Below, in pieces: positions 33,572 through 42,202 of a DNA stretch of 64,000 bases. Made by a program: the position numbers and the translations under genes. This DNA comes from Thermococcus sp. EP1 (lineage in GTDB: Archaea > Methanobacteriota_B > Thermococci > Thermococcales > Thermococcaceae). A model generated the notes under the pieces. It was not told the origin of the DNA. It did not search any database and was given only the letters and a program-made list of their open reading frames with translations. The stretch spans positions 186,001 through 250,000 of the forward strand of contig NZ_JXCG01000003.1 of the NCBI RefSeq assembly GCF_001317345.1, read 5' to 3'. Each line of letters starts with the position of its first letter. The stretch's first letter is position 1.

Positions 33572-34846
33572 ATGAGAGTCTATTTAGAAACTTACGGTTG
33601 CACAAGGAATAAAGCAGATGCTGAAATGATAGAGGCTCTACTCCTTAGAGCAAATCATGAAATAGTTGATTTGGATAGTGCAGAGTATGCTATTGTAAAC
33701 ACATGTGCTGTTAAAGATCCAACGGAAAAGCACATGGTTAGAAGAATCAAAGAGCTTCTTGACAGTGGAAAGAAAGTTATAGTGACAGGGTGTTTACCTC
33801 ACATTAACCTTGAGGCTATAGATGACAGGGTTTCTGGAATTCTTGGAGTTAAAAGTTTGGATAGAATTGTTGAAGCGATAGAGATTGCGGAAAGGGGAGG
33901 AAAGCTCGTTAGTGTTGAGGGATGGAAAGATAGGAAGATCGACAAACTTGAACTTCCAAGAGTGTGGAAAAGTGGAGTTGTTTTTGTAGTTCCTATAAGT
34001 GAGGGGTGTTTAAATGCTTGCACTTACTGTGCAACTCGTTTTGCACGAGGTGTTTTGAGAAGTTATAAGCCAGAGCTCATAGTGAAATGGGTAAAAGATG
34101 CGATAAATAGGGGATACAAAGAGATACAACTTTCAAGTGAAGACACCGGATGTTATGGGTTTGATATAGGTACAAACTTAGCTGAGCTTTTAGACGAAAT
34201 TACAGCAATAGAGGGGGACTTTAGAGTCAGAGTGGGCATGATGAACCCAAACAATGCGATAAAAATACTTGACGAGATCATAGAAGTTTATAAAAATGAA
34301 AAGATCTACAAATTCCTTCATCTTCCAGTTCAAAGTGGGGATAATGAAATTTTGAGGAAAATGGGGAGAACCTACACTGTAGAAGAGTTCGAGGAAATAG
34401 TTAGGGAGTTCAGGAAGCACATAGATAATCTCAACTTAAACACTGATATAATTGTAGGGTTTCCAGGCGAGAACGAAGAGGCTTTTCAAAATACAGTGAG
34501 GCTTATTGAGAAGATAAAGCCTGATAAAATAAATGTCTCGCGCTTCTCGCCAAGACCTGGTACCTTGGCTGCTAAGATGCAGGACCAGATTGTGGGATGG
34601 AGAGTAAAGGAGCGATCTAGATATCTCCATAGGCTTAGATTGGCCATAAGCTACGAAATAAACAAAAAGTACGTTGGTAAGGAGATTCTAGTCTTAACAC
34701 ATAACGAAGGGAAGAAGGGTGGAATAGAAGGAAGAACCATGAACTATAAGGATATCATTCTTCCCGAAGCTCCAGTTGGAGAATTCATAAAAGTGAAAGT
34801 TACAAAAGCTACCTCTACATATCTATTAGGGGAGATAATAAAATAA
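33572..34846 (+). CDS. tRNA N6-threonylcarbamoyladenosine (t6A37) methylthiotransferase, MtaB type
   Basis: A 424-residue radical SAM methylthiotransferase. The N-terminal UPF0004 domain has three cysteines for an auxiliary cluster (ETYGCTRNK, NTCAVKD, VTGCLPH); the radical SAM cluster is in EGCLNACTYCATRFARG (C-x3-C-x2-C); the C-terminal TRAM domain binds tRNA (IEGRTMNYKDIIL). It turns t6A into ms2t6A at position 37 of tRNAs reading ANN codons. Promoter TTTTTAAATGC lies about 25 bases before the ATG, so the message is nearly leaderless. Confidence 0.9.
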   Translation: MRVYLETYGCTRNKADAEMIEALLLRANHEIVDLDSAEYAIVNTCAVKDPTEKHMVRRIKELLDSGKKVIVTGCLPHINLEAIDDRVSGILGVKSLDRIVEAIEIAERGGKLVSVEGWKDRKIDKLELPRVWKSGVVFVVPISEGCLNACTYCATRFARGVLRSYKPELIVKWVKDAINRGYKEIQLSSEDTGCYGFDIGTNLAELLDEITAIEGDFRVRVGMMNPNNAIKILDEIIEVYKNEKIYKFLHLPVQSGDNEILRKMGRTYTVEEFEEIVREFRKHIDNLNLNTDIIVGFPGENEEAFQNTVRLIEKIKPDKINVSRFSPRPGTLAAKMQDQIVGWRVKERSRYLHRLRLAISYEINKKYVGKEILVLTHNEGKKGGIEGRTMNYKDIILPEAPVGEFIKVKVTKATSTYLLGEIIK

Positions 34847-34850
34847 AAAA

Positions 34851-35894
34851 CTAAATAAGCTCTCTCTCGGTTTTTGTTAGTCTTTTTGCACCGTTTTTTG
34901 TGATAACTACAGTATCTTCAATTCTAACTCCGCCAAACTTTGGAATATATATTCCAGGCTCTATGGTGATTACCATACCCTCTTTTAGAACAGTTTCGTC
35001 GTGTTGAGAAACTCTAGGCCATTCGTGTACTTGAAGACCAAGTCCGTGGCCAAGGGAGTGTATAAATTTATCACCATATCCGTATTCTGATATTATATCT
35101 CTTGCAATGCTGTCAAGTTCTTTGGTTGTCATTCCAGGCTTAGCAGAGTCTACAGCCTTTTTCTGGGCTTCAAGGACTATTTCATAAATTTCTTTTTGCT
35201 TCTCATTTGGAGAACCAACTACAATAGTTCTCGTTATGTCAGAATTGTAATGCCGATAAAAGGCTCCAAGATCCATAACAACAAGATCTCCTTTTGTAAT
35301 CCGTTTGTCACTTGCAGTTCCGTGTGGAAGGGCAGAGCGATAACCACTTGCTATTATAGTATCAAAGGCAGCTTTTTCAGCACCTTCCATTTTCATAATA
35401 TACTCAACTTTAGCGGCTACTTCCCTTTCTTTTTTTCCTTCACTAACCTCTTCTATTGCAGTCATTACTCCAATGTCAGCTAATCTGCAAGCGTCTTCAA
35501 TAACTCTTATCTCTTCTTCAGTTTTTATCATTCTGAGTTCTTTTATAATTTCATCCAAGAATTTAAACTCCTTAATTTCCGATTTTTCTTTTAGACCTTT
35601 ACTAAATGAGAGACTCATAGAACCTTCTACTGCAACTGTGTTAAATCGTTTTAAATATTCGTAAACCTCGTCTATTTTTTTGAACTTCTCAACGGGGATT
35701 TTTGACTCTTCTTTTGCCTGTTCATACTCAAGCTCTGGTACGAGGAGTATTTCTTCATCAGAGTCTATAACTAGGTATCCCCCAATGAGCGGTGCACTCC
35801 CAGTGAAGTAGAAAAGATTTGGAGCGCTCATGATTAAAGCTGCATCTATTCCATTTTCTTTGAGATATCCCCTGATCTTTTCAATCCTTATCAT
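34851..35894 (-). CDS. pepQ: Xaa-Pro dipeptidase (prolidase)
   Basis: A 347-residue M24 metallopeptidase, almost the length of the well-studied P. furiosus prolidase and alike across its whole length. Metal ligands are visible in VVMDLGAFYRHYNSDITRT (two Asp), HSLGHGLGLQVHEWP (His), ITIEPGIYIP (Glu) and GGVRIEDTVV (Glu). It cleaves dipeptides with C-terminal proline in the cytoplasm, finishing peptide degradation. The ATG at 35894 follows GGTGAAAAAC; a GTG at 35906 is inside that site. Confidence 0.95.
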   Translation of the reverse strand: MIRIEKIRGYLKENGIDAALIMSAPNLFYFTGSAPLIGGYLVIDSDEEILLVPELEYEQAKEESKIPVEKFKKIDEVYEYLKRFNTVAVEGSMSLSFSKGLKEKSEIKEFKFLDEIIKELRMIKTEEEIRVIEDACRLADIGVMTAIEEVSEGKKEREVAAKVEYIMKMEGAEKAAFDTIIASGYRSALPHGTASDKRITKGDLVVMDLGAFYRHYNSDITRTIVVGSPNEKQKEIYEIVLEAQKKAVDSAKPGMTTKELDSIARDIISEYGYGDKFIHSLGHGLGLQVHEWPRVSQHDETVLKEGMVITIEPGIYIPKFGGVRIEDTVVITKNGAKRLTKTERELI

Positions 35895-36018
35895 GTTTTT
35901 CACCAATTGAGATGTATTTCGAAATAATAAAACCCTTTCGCTAAGGTATTCCCAATTCTGAAGAGAAAGTCAAAAACTTCAAAAACCCAGTACTTTAACT
36001 AGTAATGGTGATCAAAAA

Positions 36019-36426
36019 ATGTTTGAAGAAATTGAGGTAGAAGCTTACGTTTACCCTACGGAAGACATAGAAAAAGTAAAAAAAGCAATGCTTAACTTAG
36101 TGTCTCCCTTGGAGTTTGATGCGTTTGATAAGGGCGAATACATATTATTGGTGGGTAAAACGAAGGATAAAAAGGCCCTACAAAGGCTTTATGAACTCTT
36201 TAGAGGCCAACAGATATTGGATACAGCAAGAGCGATGCTTGAAGAGGGATATTTTGGTGAAGAAATAATAATAAAAGTTCACAAGCAAGTTGCCTATGTT
36301 GGGAAAGTCAACTTTAATGAAGAATCCCCGTTAGGACCAATAACAATCATAATAAGAACAAAAGATCCACAACGACTCATGAAATGGCTCGCCCCTAGGA
36401 CAAAGGATGGAGTTCCAATAGAATAG
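36019..36426 (+). CDS. UPF0201 (DUF54) RNA-binding-like protein
   Basis: A 135-residue archaeal UPF0201 protein: [20 protein letters not shown] at the start, LRG-like [14 protein letters not shown] in the middle and [24 protein letters not shown] at the end are family landmarks. The fold is related to ribosomal L5/RNA-binding proteins; the role is unknown. GGTGATC precedes the ATG by 6 bases. It is convergent with hflX, with no gap between the stops. Confidence 0.85.
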   Translation: MFEEIEVEAYVYPTEDIEKVKKAMLNLVSPLEFDAFDKGEYILLVGKTKDKKALQRLYELFRGQQILDTARAMLEEGYFGEEIIIKVHKQVAYVGKVNFNEESPLGPITIIIRTKDPQRLMKWLAPRTKDGVPIE

Positions 36427-37701
36427 CTAGCTTGGGTGTTTCAATTCTACTCCCATTCTCGTTAAGCTTTTTATCATACCAACTTGAATATAAGCAAAAA
36501 TCTGAGTGGTTTCTCCGTACTTTACATCTAGGATTTCTCCAATAGAGTTTATCAGAGCCATGACTTTGGGGACTTTCTCTTTGTCCTTTATTAAAATTTC
36601 AAATAACCTATATTTTGGAAGAGTAAACATTATCTCCTCTAAGGAAGCTTGAAGTTCGTTTAAGTCGTTCTTCTTCGCTGATATTGAGACGATACTATGT
36701 ACGACTATCCCTTTCCTCTTGATGAGCTCTTTTAAGGCCTTCTTTTTATCCTGAACGTCTTCTTTACTAGTTAGGTCATTTTTATTTAGAGCAATTATAA
36801 GGGGCTTATCTAAGGCTTTTAGCTCCTTTAGGACTTCAATTGAAGCTAAAAACTTCCGTTTTATTTCACTCCATGGCTCGCTGACGTCAAGAACTAACAA
36901 GACGATATCTGCTCTAATAATCTCTTCTAAGGTGGAGTGAAAAGCTTCAACTATAAACGGCGGAAGGTCATCTATAAATCCAACGGTATCAGTTACCAAC
37001 GCCCTCTTTCCATTTATTGTAAATCTTCTTGTCGTTGTATCTAGCGTTGTAAACATCTGCATTCTAGCCTCGATTTCTTCATCTGCTAAAGCATTGAGAA
37101 GAGTTGATTTGCCAGCATTCGTGTAACCGGCTAAGGCAACGAGTATAAATCCTACCTCTTCTCTCCTTTTTCTTTTGACCTCTCTATCTGCCTTTACTTT
37201 CTCAAGCTCTTTTCTTATCCTTCCCATACGGTAACGTATGTGTTTGAGATATTGTTGTGTCTGGTATTCACCCATACCCTTGAAACCAGCTCTGTCTCCA
37301 AGTTTAATTCTTCTAATGGCTTCTTTAACAAGAGGAAGCTCGTATTGAAGGTTAGCGAGTTCTACTTGTAACTTTGCCTCTTTTGAGTGAGCTCGTTGTT
37401 CAAATATTTCCAGAACTAGCTGCCATTTATCAATAACATCTATCTTGAGTTCTTTTGTGATGTTGAATGATTGTGATGGCGTCAGGGGATTGGCAAATAT
37501 TATTCTATCTGGATTTAGTTCTGCTATTAGTTTTTTAATCTCTTGAAGCTTTCCAGGCCCTACATTGTACTTGGGATGTTCTTCCCTAACTTGCTCTACT
37601 ATTGCTAGAATTTCATAGCCTGCACTTTTCAGAAGCTCCTCGAACTCTTCTCTATTCACTACTTTTCTTGGTGAATGTCTTATTACTCCAATTGCCTTCA
37701 T
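36427..37701 (-). CDS. hflX: GTPase HflX
   Basis: A 424-residue ribosome-associated GTPase. The N-terminal HflX domain (about 1-175) ends in the coiled-coil linker; then come the G motifs GYTNAGKSTLLNAL (G1, about 194), DTTTRR (G2), DTVGFIDDLP (G3) and LNKNDLT (G4). A C-terminal extension of about 60 residues follows. HflX splits stalled ribosomes or helps ribosome recycling. Reverse-strand TATA CTATATAAACCC lies about 30 bases upstream. Confidence 0.9.
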   Translation of the reverse strand: MKAIGVIRHSPRKVVNREEFEELLKSAGYEILAIVEQVREEHPKYNVGPGKLQEIKKLIAELNPDRIIFANPLTPSQSFNITKELKIDVIDKWQLVLEIFEQRAHSKEAKLQVELANLQYELPLVKEAIRRIKLGDRAGFKGMGEYQTQQYLKHIRYRMGRIRKELEKVKADREVKRKRREEVGFILVALAGYTNAGKSTLLNALADEEIEARMQMFTTLDTTTRRFTINGKRALVTDTVGFIDDLPPFIVEAFHSTLEEIIRADIVLLVLDVSEPWSEIKRKFLASIEVLKELKALDKPLIIALNKNDLTSKEDVQDKKKALKELIKRKGIVVHSIVSISAKKNDLNELQASLEEIMFTLPKYRLFEILIKDKEKVPKVMALINSIGEILDVKYGETTQIFAYIQVGMIKSLTRMGVELKHPS

Positions 37702-37792
37702 CGAGGAAAGCTAAACTAAAAGGGTTTATATAGTTTTATATCATGATATTTTAGGGCAAGGTAGCTCTCCTTCAAGAGAAATGAAAGAACCA

Positions 37793-38134
37793 TTAAGATT
37801 CTTGGAGTTTTAGAATAGCTTCGGCTAAATCTCCCTTTGTTTCTTCTAACGCTTTTTTAGCTGTTTCGTAATCCGTTCCTGTTTGCTCCATTACCAGTTT
37901 GATGTCTTCTTCTGGAATATTGAGGACTTCTCTGACTTCTTCTTTACCAACGATCTGGTAACTCTTCTCTCCCATGGCTACTATACTGGTAACAGTGGGA
38001 TTTGTAATGACAATTTCCTTATTCTCAAATCTTATTATGACCTCTTTGACTCCTTCGAGCTCTTCCATTTTTATTCCAAGTTGCTTCATGAGTTTTTGCA
38101 TTTGCTTAGGATTCATACCCTTCATTGGCATCAT
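37793..38134 (-). CDS. Nascent polypeptide-associated complex protein (archaeal NAC)
   Basis: A 113-residue protein with the NAC domain (about 15-65: [33 protein letters not shown]) and a C-terminal UBA domain ([20 protein letters not shown]). The archaeal NAC homodimer binds ribosomes and nascent chains. The start ATG at 38134 follows GGTGATAAA; the ATG at 38158 lacks a site. Confidence 0.95.
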   Translation of the reverse strand: MMPMKGMNPKQMQKLMKQLGIKMEELEGVKEVIIRFENKEIVITNPTVTSIVAMGEKSYQIVGKEEVREVLNIPEEDIKLVMEQTGTDYETAKKALEETKGDLAEAILKLQES

Positions 38135-38195
38135 TTTTATCACCAAAAAAGAATTCAAAAAGGAATATATAACAGTTTCTCAAATCCTCTAGAAA

Positions 38196-39233
38196 TCAGT
38201 TGTTGGACTCTTTTTCTTCTTCTGGAAAGTTTGAAGTCTCCTCATTAGTTATCATAATCTTTTTTCTGTACTCCTCATATTTTTGCCTTGCCTCTTCGGC
38301 TTTTTCTTTTTCATCAAGGTAGTCATAAGCCTCTGCTACGTGTTTCCACCACATAGGGTCTTCTTCAACTTCTTTGAGACAGTATTCAAGGAATTTTTGA
38401 TAAGCCTCTTTCGCAAGTTTTTCGTTGCCAAGCTTTCTTGCTATGTTTCCAACGTCCTCCCAGAAGACACCTTCTTCTTGAGCTTCACCCTTGTAGTACT
38501 CTAGTGCCTTTTCCCACGCTTCTCTAGCTTTTTCTTCGTTGCCAAGTTCTTCATAGAGTTTTGCTACGTCTTCCCAGAACCACGGTTCTTCTTCAGCATA
38601 CTTTTCCAAGGCCTTTGCGGCCCTTTCCATTTTTCCTGCTTTTTTCCAATATTCGTGAGCCTCTTTCAAGTAATAAGTGTCTTTTTCTTTTTCATAAAGC
38701 TGTTCGTATATCTCAGCAGCTTTCTCATAGTTCTCTGCTTTTTCATAGGCCCATGCAGCACTTTCCATCCATCCTAGCTTTTCATACATCTGTGCAGCTT
38801 TTAGGTAATTCCCTTTTTTTTCATACTTCCTTGCAGCAGCTTTATACTTGCCGGCTTTCTCAAGATTTTCAGCACTTCTAAAGCGATCCATTAAGCTCAG
38901 GTCTGGCTCGCTTATATACCAAATCCCAAAGGCCAGTCCGAAGATAAAGAAGAGTACTATTCCTCCAACTATCTTAAGTTTTTGCCAAGTAATGGTTAGA
39001 TATGTGGCATAGGCACTAAGACCAGTGGGGATAATTAGTAACCCTGCATATTTCCAGCTTTCGGCATATAGGGTTAATGCGAGGAAAAATCCAAGCATGA
39101 GAGTCAAACCCAAGAAACCTAATCCTAAGACTATCCTTACTAACATCCAAAAACCCCATTTATATATTATGCCTGCTACTATCGCAATAATGAGGAATAG
39201 GAATCCAATTAGGTAGGCTTTCAATTTGTCCAC
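38196..39233 (-). CDS. Membrane-anchored tetratricopeptide repeat protein
   Basis: A 345-residue protein. Three to four hydrophobic helices (about residues 8-105) anchor a cytoplasmic array of TPR-like units: AAARKYEKKGNYLKAAQMYE, ESAAWAYEKAENYEKAAEIYE, ERAAKALEKYAEEEPWFWED, KAREAWEKALEYYKG, LAKEAYQKFLEYCLKEVEED. A low-complexity Glu-rich tail follows. It likely scaffolds protein complexes at the membrane. Its GTG start overlaps the end of ogt by 13 bases with GGGGTGAAAAG as ribosome site. Confidence 0.8.
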   Translation of the reverse strand: MDKLKAYLIGFLFLIIAIVAGIIYKWGFWMLVRIVLGLGFLGLTLMLGFFLALTLYAESWKYAGLLIIPTGLSAYATYLTITWQKLKIVGGIVLFFIFGLAFGIWYISEPDLSLMDRFRSAENLEKAGKYKAAARKYEKKGNYLKAAQMYEKLGWMESAAWAYEKAENYEKAAEIYEQLYEKEKDTYYLKEAHEYWKKAGKMERAAKALEKYAEEEPWFWEDVAKLYEELGNEEKAREAWEKALEYYKGEAQEEGVFWEDVGNIARKLGNEKLAKEAYQKFLEYCLKEVEEDPMWWKHVAEAYDYLDEKEKAEEARQKYEEYRKKIMITNEETSNFPEEEKESNN

Positions 39234-39748
39234 CTTTTCACCCCCTCAATCTCAAGTAAAAATCTTTTATACTCTCTTTTTGGTGTATAATTTCCAATGT
39301 TATTTGAAGCAATTACTCGGTGGCAAGGAACTATTATCGGGTAGGGGTTCCTTTTCATGGCTCCACCAATAGCTCTCGGTGAGCTCCTAAGCATCTTAGC
39401 TAACTCACCATATGTTATGACTTCTCCTCTTTTAACCTTTTTTGTAAGTGTATCGTAAACTTTCTTCTCAAATGTAGTAGTTCCTTCAAAGCTTAAATGC
39501 TTGAGACCCTTTTTATTCTCGACATCTCCAATAAGGATTTTGTAAACAACCTCTGGAAATAGACTTTCTTTTTCTTTAAGTTCAACATTTACTCTTCTTT
39601 TTTGAAGATACTGCGTTAGGGAAGCTATTCTTTCCTGAAGGAAGTCTCTCCCGTCAAAAGAAAATGTTATCCCTTGAATTTTCTTATCAAATATAACTGC
39701 TATTAAAATCTCCTTGTTTTTTATCTTGAAAGACTTAATCGTTATCAT
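39221..39748 (-). CDS. ogt: O6-alkylguanine-DNA alkyltransferase
   Basis: A 175-residue suicide DNA-repair protein, the same size as the characterised Pyrococcus/Thermococcus enzymes. The active-site cysteine is C142 in IIVPCHRVIAS, the DNA-binding helix-turn-helix is ITYGELAKMLRSSPRAIGGA and the Asn-hinge segment lies just before it. It removes O6-alkyl groups from guanine. The ATG at 39748 follows GAGAGGTGTAAAA and overlaps the trmJ stop by 14 bases; a longer ATG at 39817 was rejected because it has no site and runs inside trmJ. Confidence 0.9.
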   Translation of the reverse strand: MITIKSFKIKNKEILIAVIFDKKIQGITFSFDGRDFLQERIASLTQYLQKRRVNVELKEKESLFPEVVYKILIGDVENKKGLKHLSFEGTTTFEKKVYDTLTKKVKRGEVITYGELAKMLRSSPRAIGGAMKRNPYPIIVPCHRVIASNNIGNYTPKREYKRFLLEIEGVKRWTN

Positions 39749-40475
39749 TTTTACACCTCTCAAGAATCTCAGTAGCTTTCCGTAGGGGTCCATAAATTGA
39801 ATGAACTTCTTTTGCATATATAAAGCCTCTTCCTAAAAAGCGTTTAAACATCAACACATAAAGTTTCCTTTTTTCTAAATCCTTGGGATATTGAAGGACA
39901 TCCAAGAATCGGGCCCAAAGATTTACTGCTCTTTCCCTCTCATCTCGTGTAGATTTTCTCAACTTGTCTTTAATTTCAGGAGGTGAGACTTTTAATCGCT
40001 GTTTATATATCTCATAAAGAATAATACCAACCGCATGACTTAAATTCATCACAGGGTATTCCTGGCTTGTAGGTATTGTCACAGTGAAATCCAGCATTTT
40101 AAGTTCTTTGTTGTCTAATCCCCTGCTTTCTCGTCCAAATACTATCCCAATACTTCCAGCATAAAGGAAAAGCCGTTTTGCAAAGTCTTCTGGATTTATA
40201 GGGGTTCTTTCGGGAATGTAGTCCTCTCCAGCTAGACCGGTTGTACCTATGGCTAAGTCAATACTGTTTAGGGCCTCTTCAAGTGTTTCTACTATTTGAG
40301 CATTTTCTAATATTTCTACTGCATGCACTGCAAACTTTCTTGCTATTTCATTATCTGGGCTAACCTTAGGATTTACAAGAATGAGATCTTTCACTCCAAA
40401 GTTCTTCATGACCCTTGCAATAGCCCCTAGGTTTATGGGATATTCCGGTTCAACGAGTATTACTTTTAGCTCCAT
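39735..40475 (-). CDS. trmJ: tRNA 2'-O-methyltransferase, TrmJ/SpoU family
   Basis: A 246-residue SPOUT methyltransferase. The trefoil-knot motifs are NLGAIARVMKNFG (motif 1, about residue 16), GIVFGRESRGLDN (motif 2, about 130) and TIPTSQEYPVMNLSHAVGI (motif 3, about 155). It should add a methyl group to ribose 32 in tRNA. A helical C-terminal tail follows. ATG at 40475 lies about 20 bases after a TATA box CTTTAAATATC on the reverse strand, so the message is nearly leaderless. Confidence 0.85.
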   Translation of the reverse strand: MELKVILVEPEYPINLGAIARVMKNFGVKDLILVNPKVSPDNEIARKFAVHAVEILENAQIVETLEEALNSIDLAIGTTGLAGEDYIPERTPINPEDFAKRLFLYAGSIGIVFGRESRGLDNKELKMLDFTVTIPTSQEYPVMNLSHAVGIILYEIYKQRLKVSPPEIKDKLRKSTRDERERAVNLWARFLDVLQYPKDLEKRKLYVLMFKRFLGRGFIYAKEVHSIYGPLRKATEILERCKNDND

Positions 40476-40483
40476 GACTGCAA

Positions 40484-40500
40484 GATATTTAAAGACAAGC
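40484..40500. promoter_or_regulatory. Shared TATA region between trmJ and the panE leader
   Basis: GATATTTAAAGAC reads as a TATA box on both strands. Reverse it serves trmJ (start 40475); forward it predicts transcription from about 40515-40520, leaving a panE leader of about 100 bases that contains short ORFs. Confidence 0.45.
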
Positions 40501-40523
40501 ATTAAAATGCTTACGGTGGAACG

Positions 40524-40619
40524 ATGGGTAATGTTGAAGATACTTATGTTTTTTATGTATCCAATTGTGGGAGTAGTTTATACTGGCAAATTTCCTTTTG
40601 TGAGGTGAAAGAGGCATGA
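40524..40619 (+). other. Possible leader ORF upstream of ketopantoate reductase
   Basis: A 31-residue ORF with start ATG preceded by GGTGGA (40515-40520) and a stop codon that overlaps the panE start as ATGA. In another frame, 40531-40608 encodes a hydrophobic 25-residue peptide (MLKILMFFMYPIVGVVYTGK at its start), whose last codons form the panE ribosome site. At most one is likely translated; either could couple translation into panE. Confidence 0.3.
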
Positions 40620-41518
40620 GGATTTATGTTCTTGGAGCGGGTTCAATTGGTTCTCTTTTTGGAGCTCTCCTATCAGAGGCTGGTGAGGATGTAACCTTGA
40701 TAGGAAGGCCCGAACATATGAAAGAGATAAATGAGAGAGGCCTTAAGATAGTTGGAATTAAAGAATTTACAACTTATCCAAAGGCACTTACTGAAATGCC
40801 CCCTGAACCTCCAGATTTGTTAATTTTATCTACAAAATCTCACTCTACAGCATATGCTCTTGAATGTGCTAAGGGAAGTATTGGGCCCAACACTTGGATA
40901 TTAAGCATCCAGAATGGTCTTGGTAATGAAGAAGAAGCATTAAAATATACTGAGAATGTTCTAGGAGGGATAACCACAAATGGTGCAGTACTAGAGAAGT
41001 GGGGAGTGGTGAGGTGGGTCGGAGAGGGAATAACTATAGTTGGTCAGTATCCAAAGGGAAGGGAGATATTTGCAGATGAGGTCGTAAAAATATTCAACAG
41101 GGCTGGTTTGAAAACAAAATTAAGTGAAAACATTGTCGGATGGAAGTGGGTAAAAGCAATAGTAAATTCTGCAATAAATCCAATAGGTGCAGTTCTAGAA
41201 GTTAAAAATGGGAAAATTCTTGAGGAGGAATACCTCCTAGAACTCGCTAAGAGAGTTGTAAAAGAAGGGTGTCAAGTTGCAACCCAACTTGGAATAGAAT
41301 TCGAAAAACATCCTATCGAATTCTTGATTGAAACTTTGGAAAATACACAAGAAAATTATAATTCCATGCTTCAGGACATCAAAAGAAGGAAAAAAACTGA
41401 AATAGATTTTATAAACGGAAAAATAGTCGAATATGGTAGAGAAATCGGGTTAGAAACACCATTAAATTTTGCCCTCTGGAGTTTAGTGAAAGCTAAGGAG
41501 AACCCACAAATTAAATAA
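40616..41518 (+). CDS. panE: 2-dehydropantoate 2-reductase (ketopantoate reductase)
   Basis: A 300-residue NAD(P)-dependent enzyme. Rossmann motif GAGSIGSLFGALL (residues about 7-19), substrate region LSIQNGLGNEEEAL, catalytic lysine in VGWKWVKAIVNSAINPIGA (about residue 180) and the C-terminal helical domain with SMLQDIKRRKKTEIDFINGK. It reduces ketopantoate to pantoate in CoA synthesis; in Thermococcus this step is inhibited by CoA. ATG follows GAGGTGAAAGAGGC. The PhoU-like gene follows 34 bases after the stop. Confidence 0.9.
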   Translation: MRIYVLGAGSIGSLFGALLSEAGEDVTLIGRPEHMKEINERGLKIVGIKEFTTYPKALTEMPPEPPDLLILSTKSHSTAYALECAKGSIGPNTWILSIQNGLGNEEEALKYTENVLGGITTNGAVLEKWGVVRWVGEGITIVGQYPKGREIFADEVVKIFNRAGLKTKLSENIVGWKWVKAIVNSAINPIGAVLEVKNGKILEEEYLLELAKRVVKEGCQVATQLGIEFEKHPIEFLIETLENTQENYNSMLQDIKRRKKTEIDFINGKIVEYGREIGLETPLNFALWSLVKAKENPQIK

Positions 41519-41552
41519 GGAGTTAACAGTCATTATATTGAGGGGAGAGAAA

Positions 41553-42200
41553 ATGCCTATATTTGGGGGTAAAGAAAACAATGTCTTTAAGACAATAGAT
41601 GAACATCTTAAAGCCGTTGAACTTACGATAGAAAAACTCCGTATATTAATGGAAACTTATCTTGCAGGGGATTTGGAAAAAGCTGAAACCTTAATGAAGG
41701 AAGTTGAAGATCAAGAAAGAGTAGCCGATGAGCTTAGAAGAAAAATTGAGGTAATGTTATATCAGGGCGCATTCTTACCTGTAAATAGAGGAGACTATGC
41801 TAGATTGTCCGAACTTATAGATAGCGTTGCAGATGCAGCGGAGAGTGCAGCTCATGCGTTAATCTTAGCTAAGCCTAAAACGCCTGTGGATTTGAAGGAG
41901 GAGATCTTAGAGTTTGTAAATACTTCCTTAGAGACATATAAATTGTTTGCGCAGTCAGTAAAAATGCTTAACACTAACGTTGATGGGGCGATAGAGTATG
42001 CAAAGAAAACAGAGCTTGCAGAAGAAGACGCTGATAGGATAGAGTACGAACTAGTGAGAAAAGTTTTTGAGAGCGAGAAGATAACAACTTTTGCAAAACT
42101 TGTATGGAACCAAGTCCTTACTAAAATCGGAGACATAGCCGATAGGGCTGAAGATGCCTCCGATCAAGTATTGTTGATCGCATTAAAGAGGAGGGGTTGA
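41553..42200 (+). CDS. PhoU-like protein (DUF47), second copy
   Basis: A 215-residue helical DUF47 protein, paralogue of the one at 25113-25799; shared features are the central LPVNRGDYARLSELIDSVAD and the closing IGDIADRAEDASDQVL. It has no phosphate permease beside it, so its partner transporter is elsewhere or it acts with the PiT protein at 25805. ATG at 41553 follows GGGGAGAGAAA. The next gene starts two bases after the stop codon, so an operon panE-phoU-like-serA is plausible. Confidence 0.8.
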   Translation: MPIFGGKENNVFKTIDEHLKAVELTIEKLRILMETYLAGDLEKAETLMKEVEDQERVADELRRKIEVMLYQGAFLPVNRGDYARLSELIDSVADAAESAAHALILAKPKTPVDLKEEILEFVNTSLETYKLFAQSVKMLNTNVDGAIEYAKKTELAEEDADRIEYELVRKVFESEKITTFAKLVWNQVLTKIGDIADRAEDASDQVLLIALKRRG

Positions 42201-42202
42201 AA

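Noticed and set aside
41519-41552. Early TTG start for the second PhoU-like gene
   Set aside because: The ATG at 41553 has GGGGAGAGAAA at proper spacing; the TTG at 41538 lies upstream of that site.
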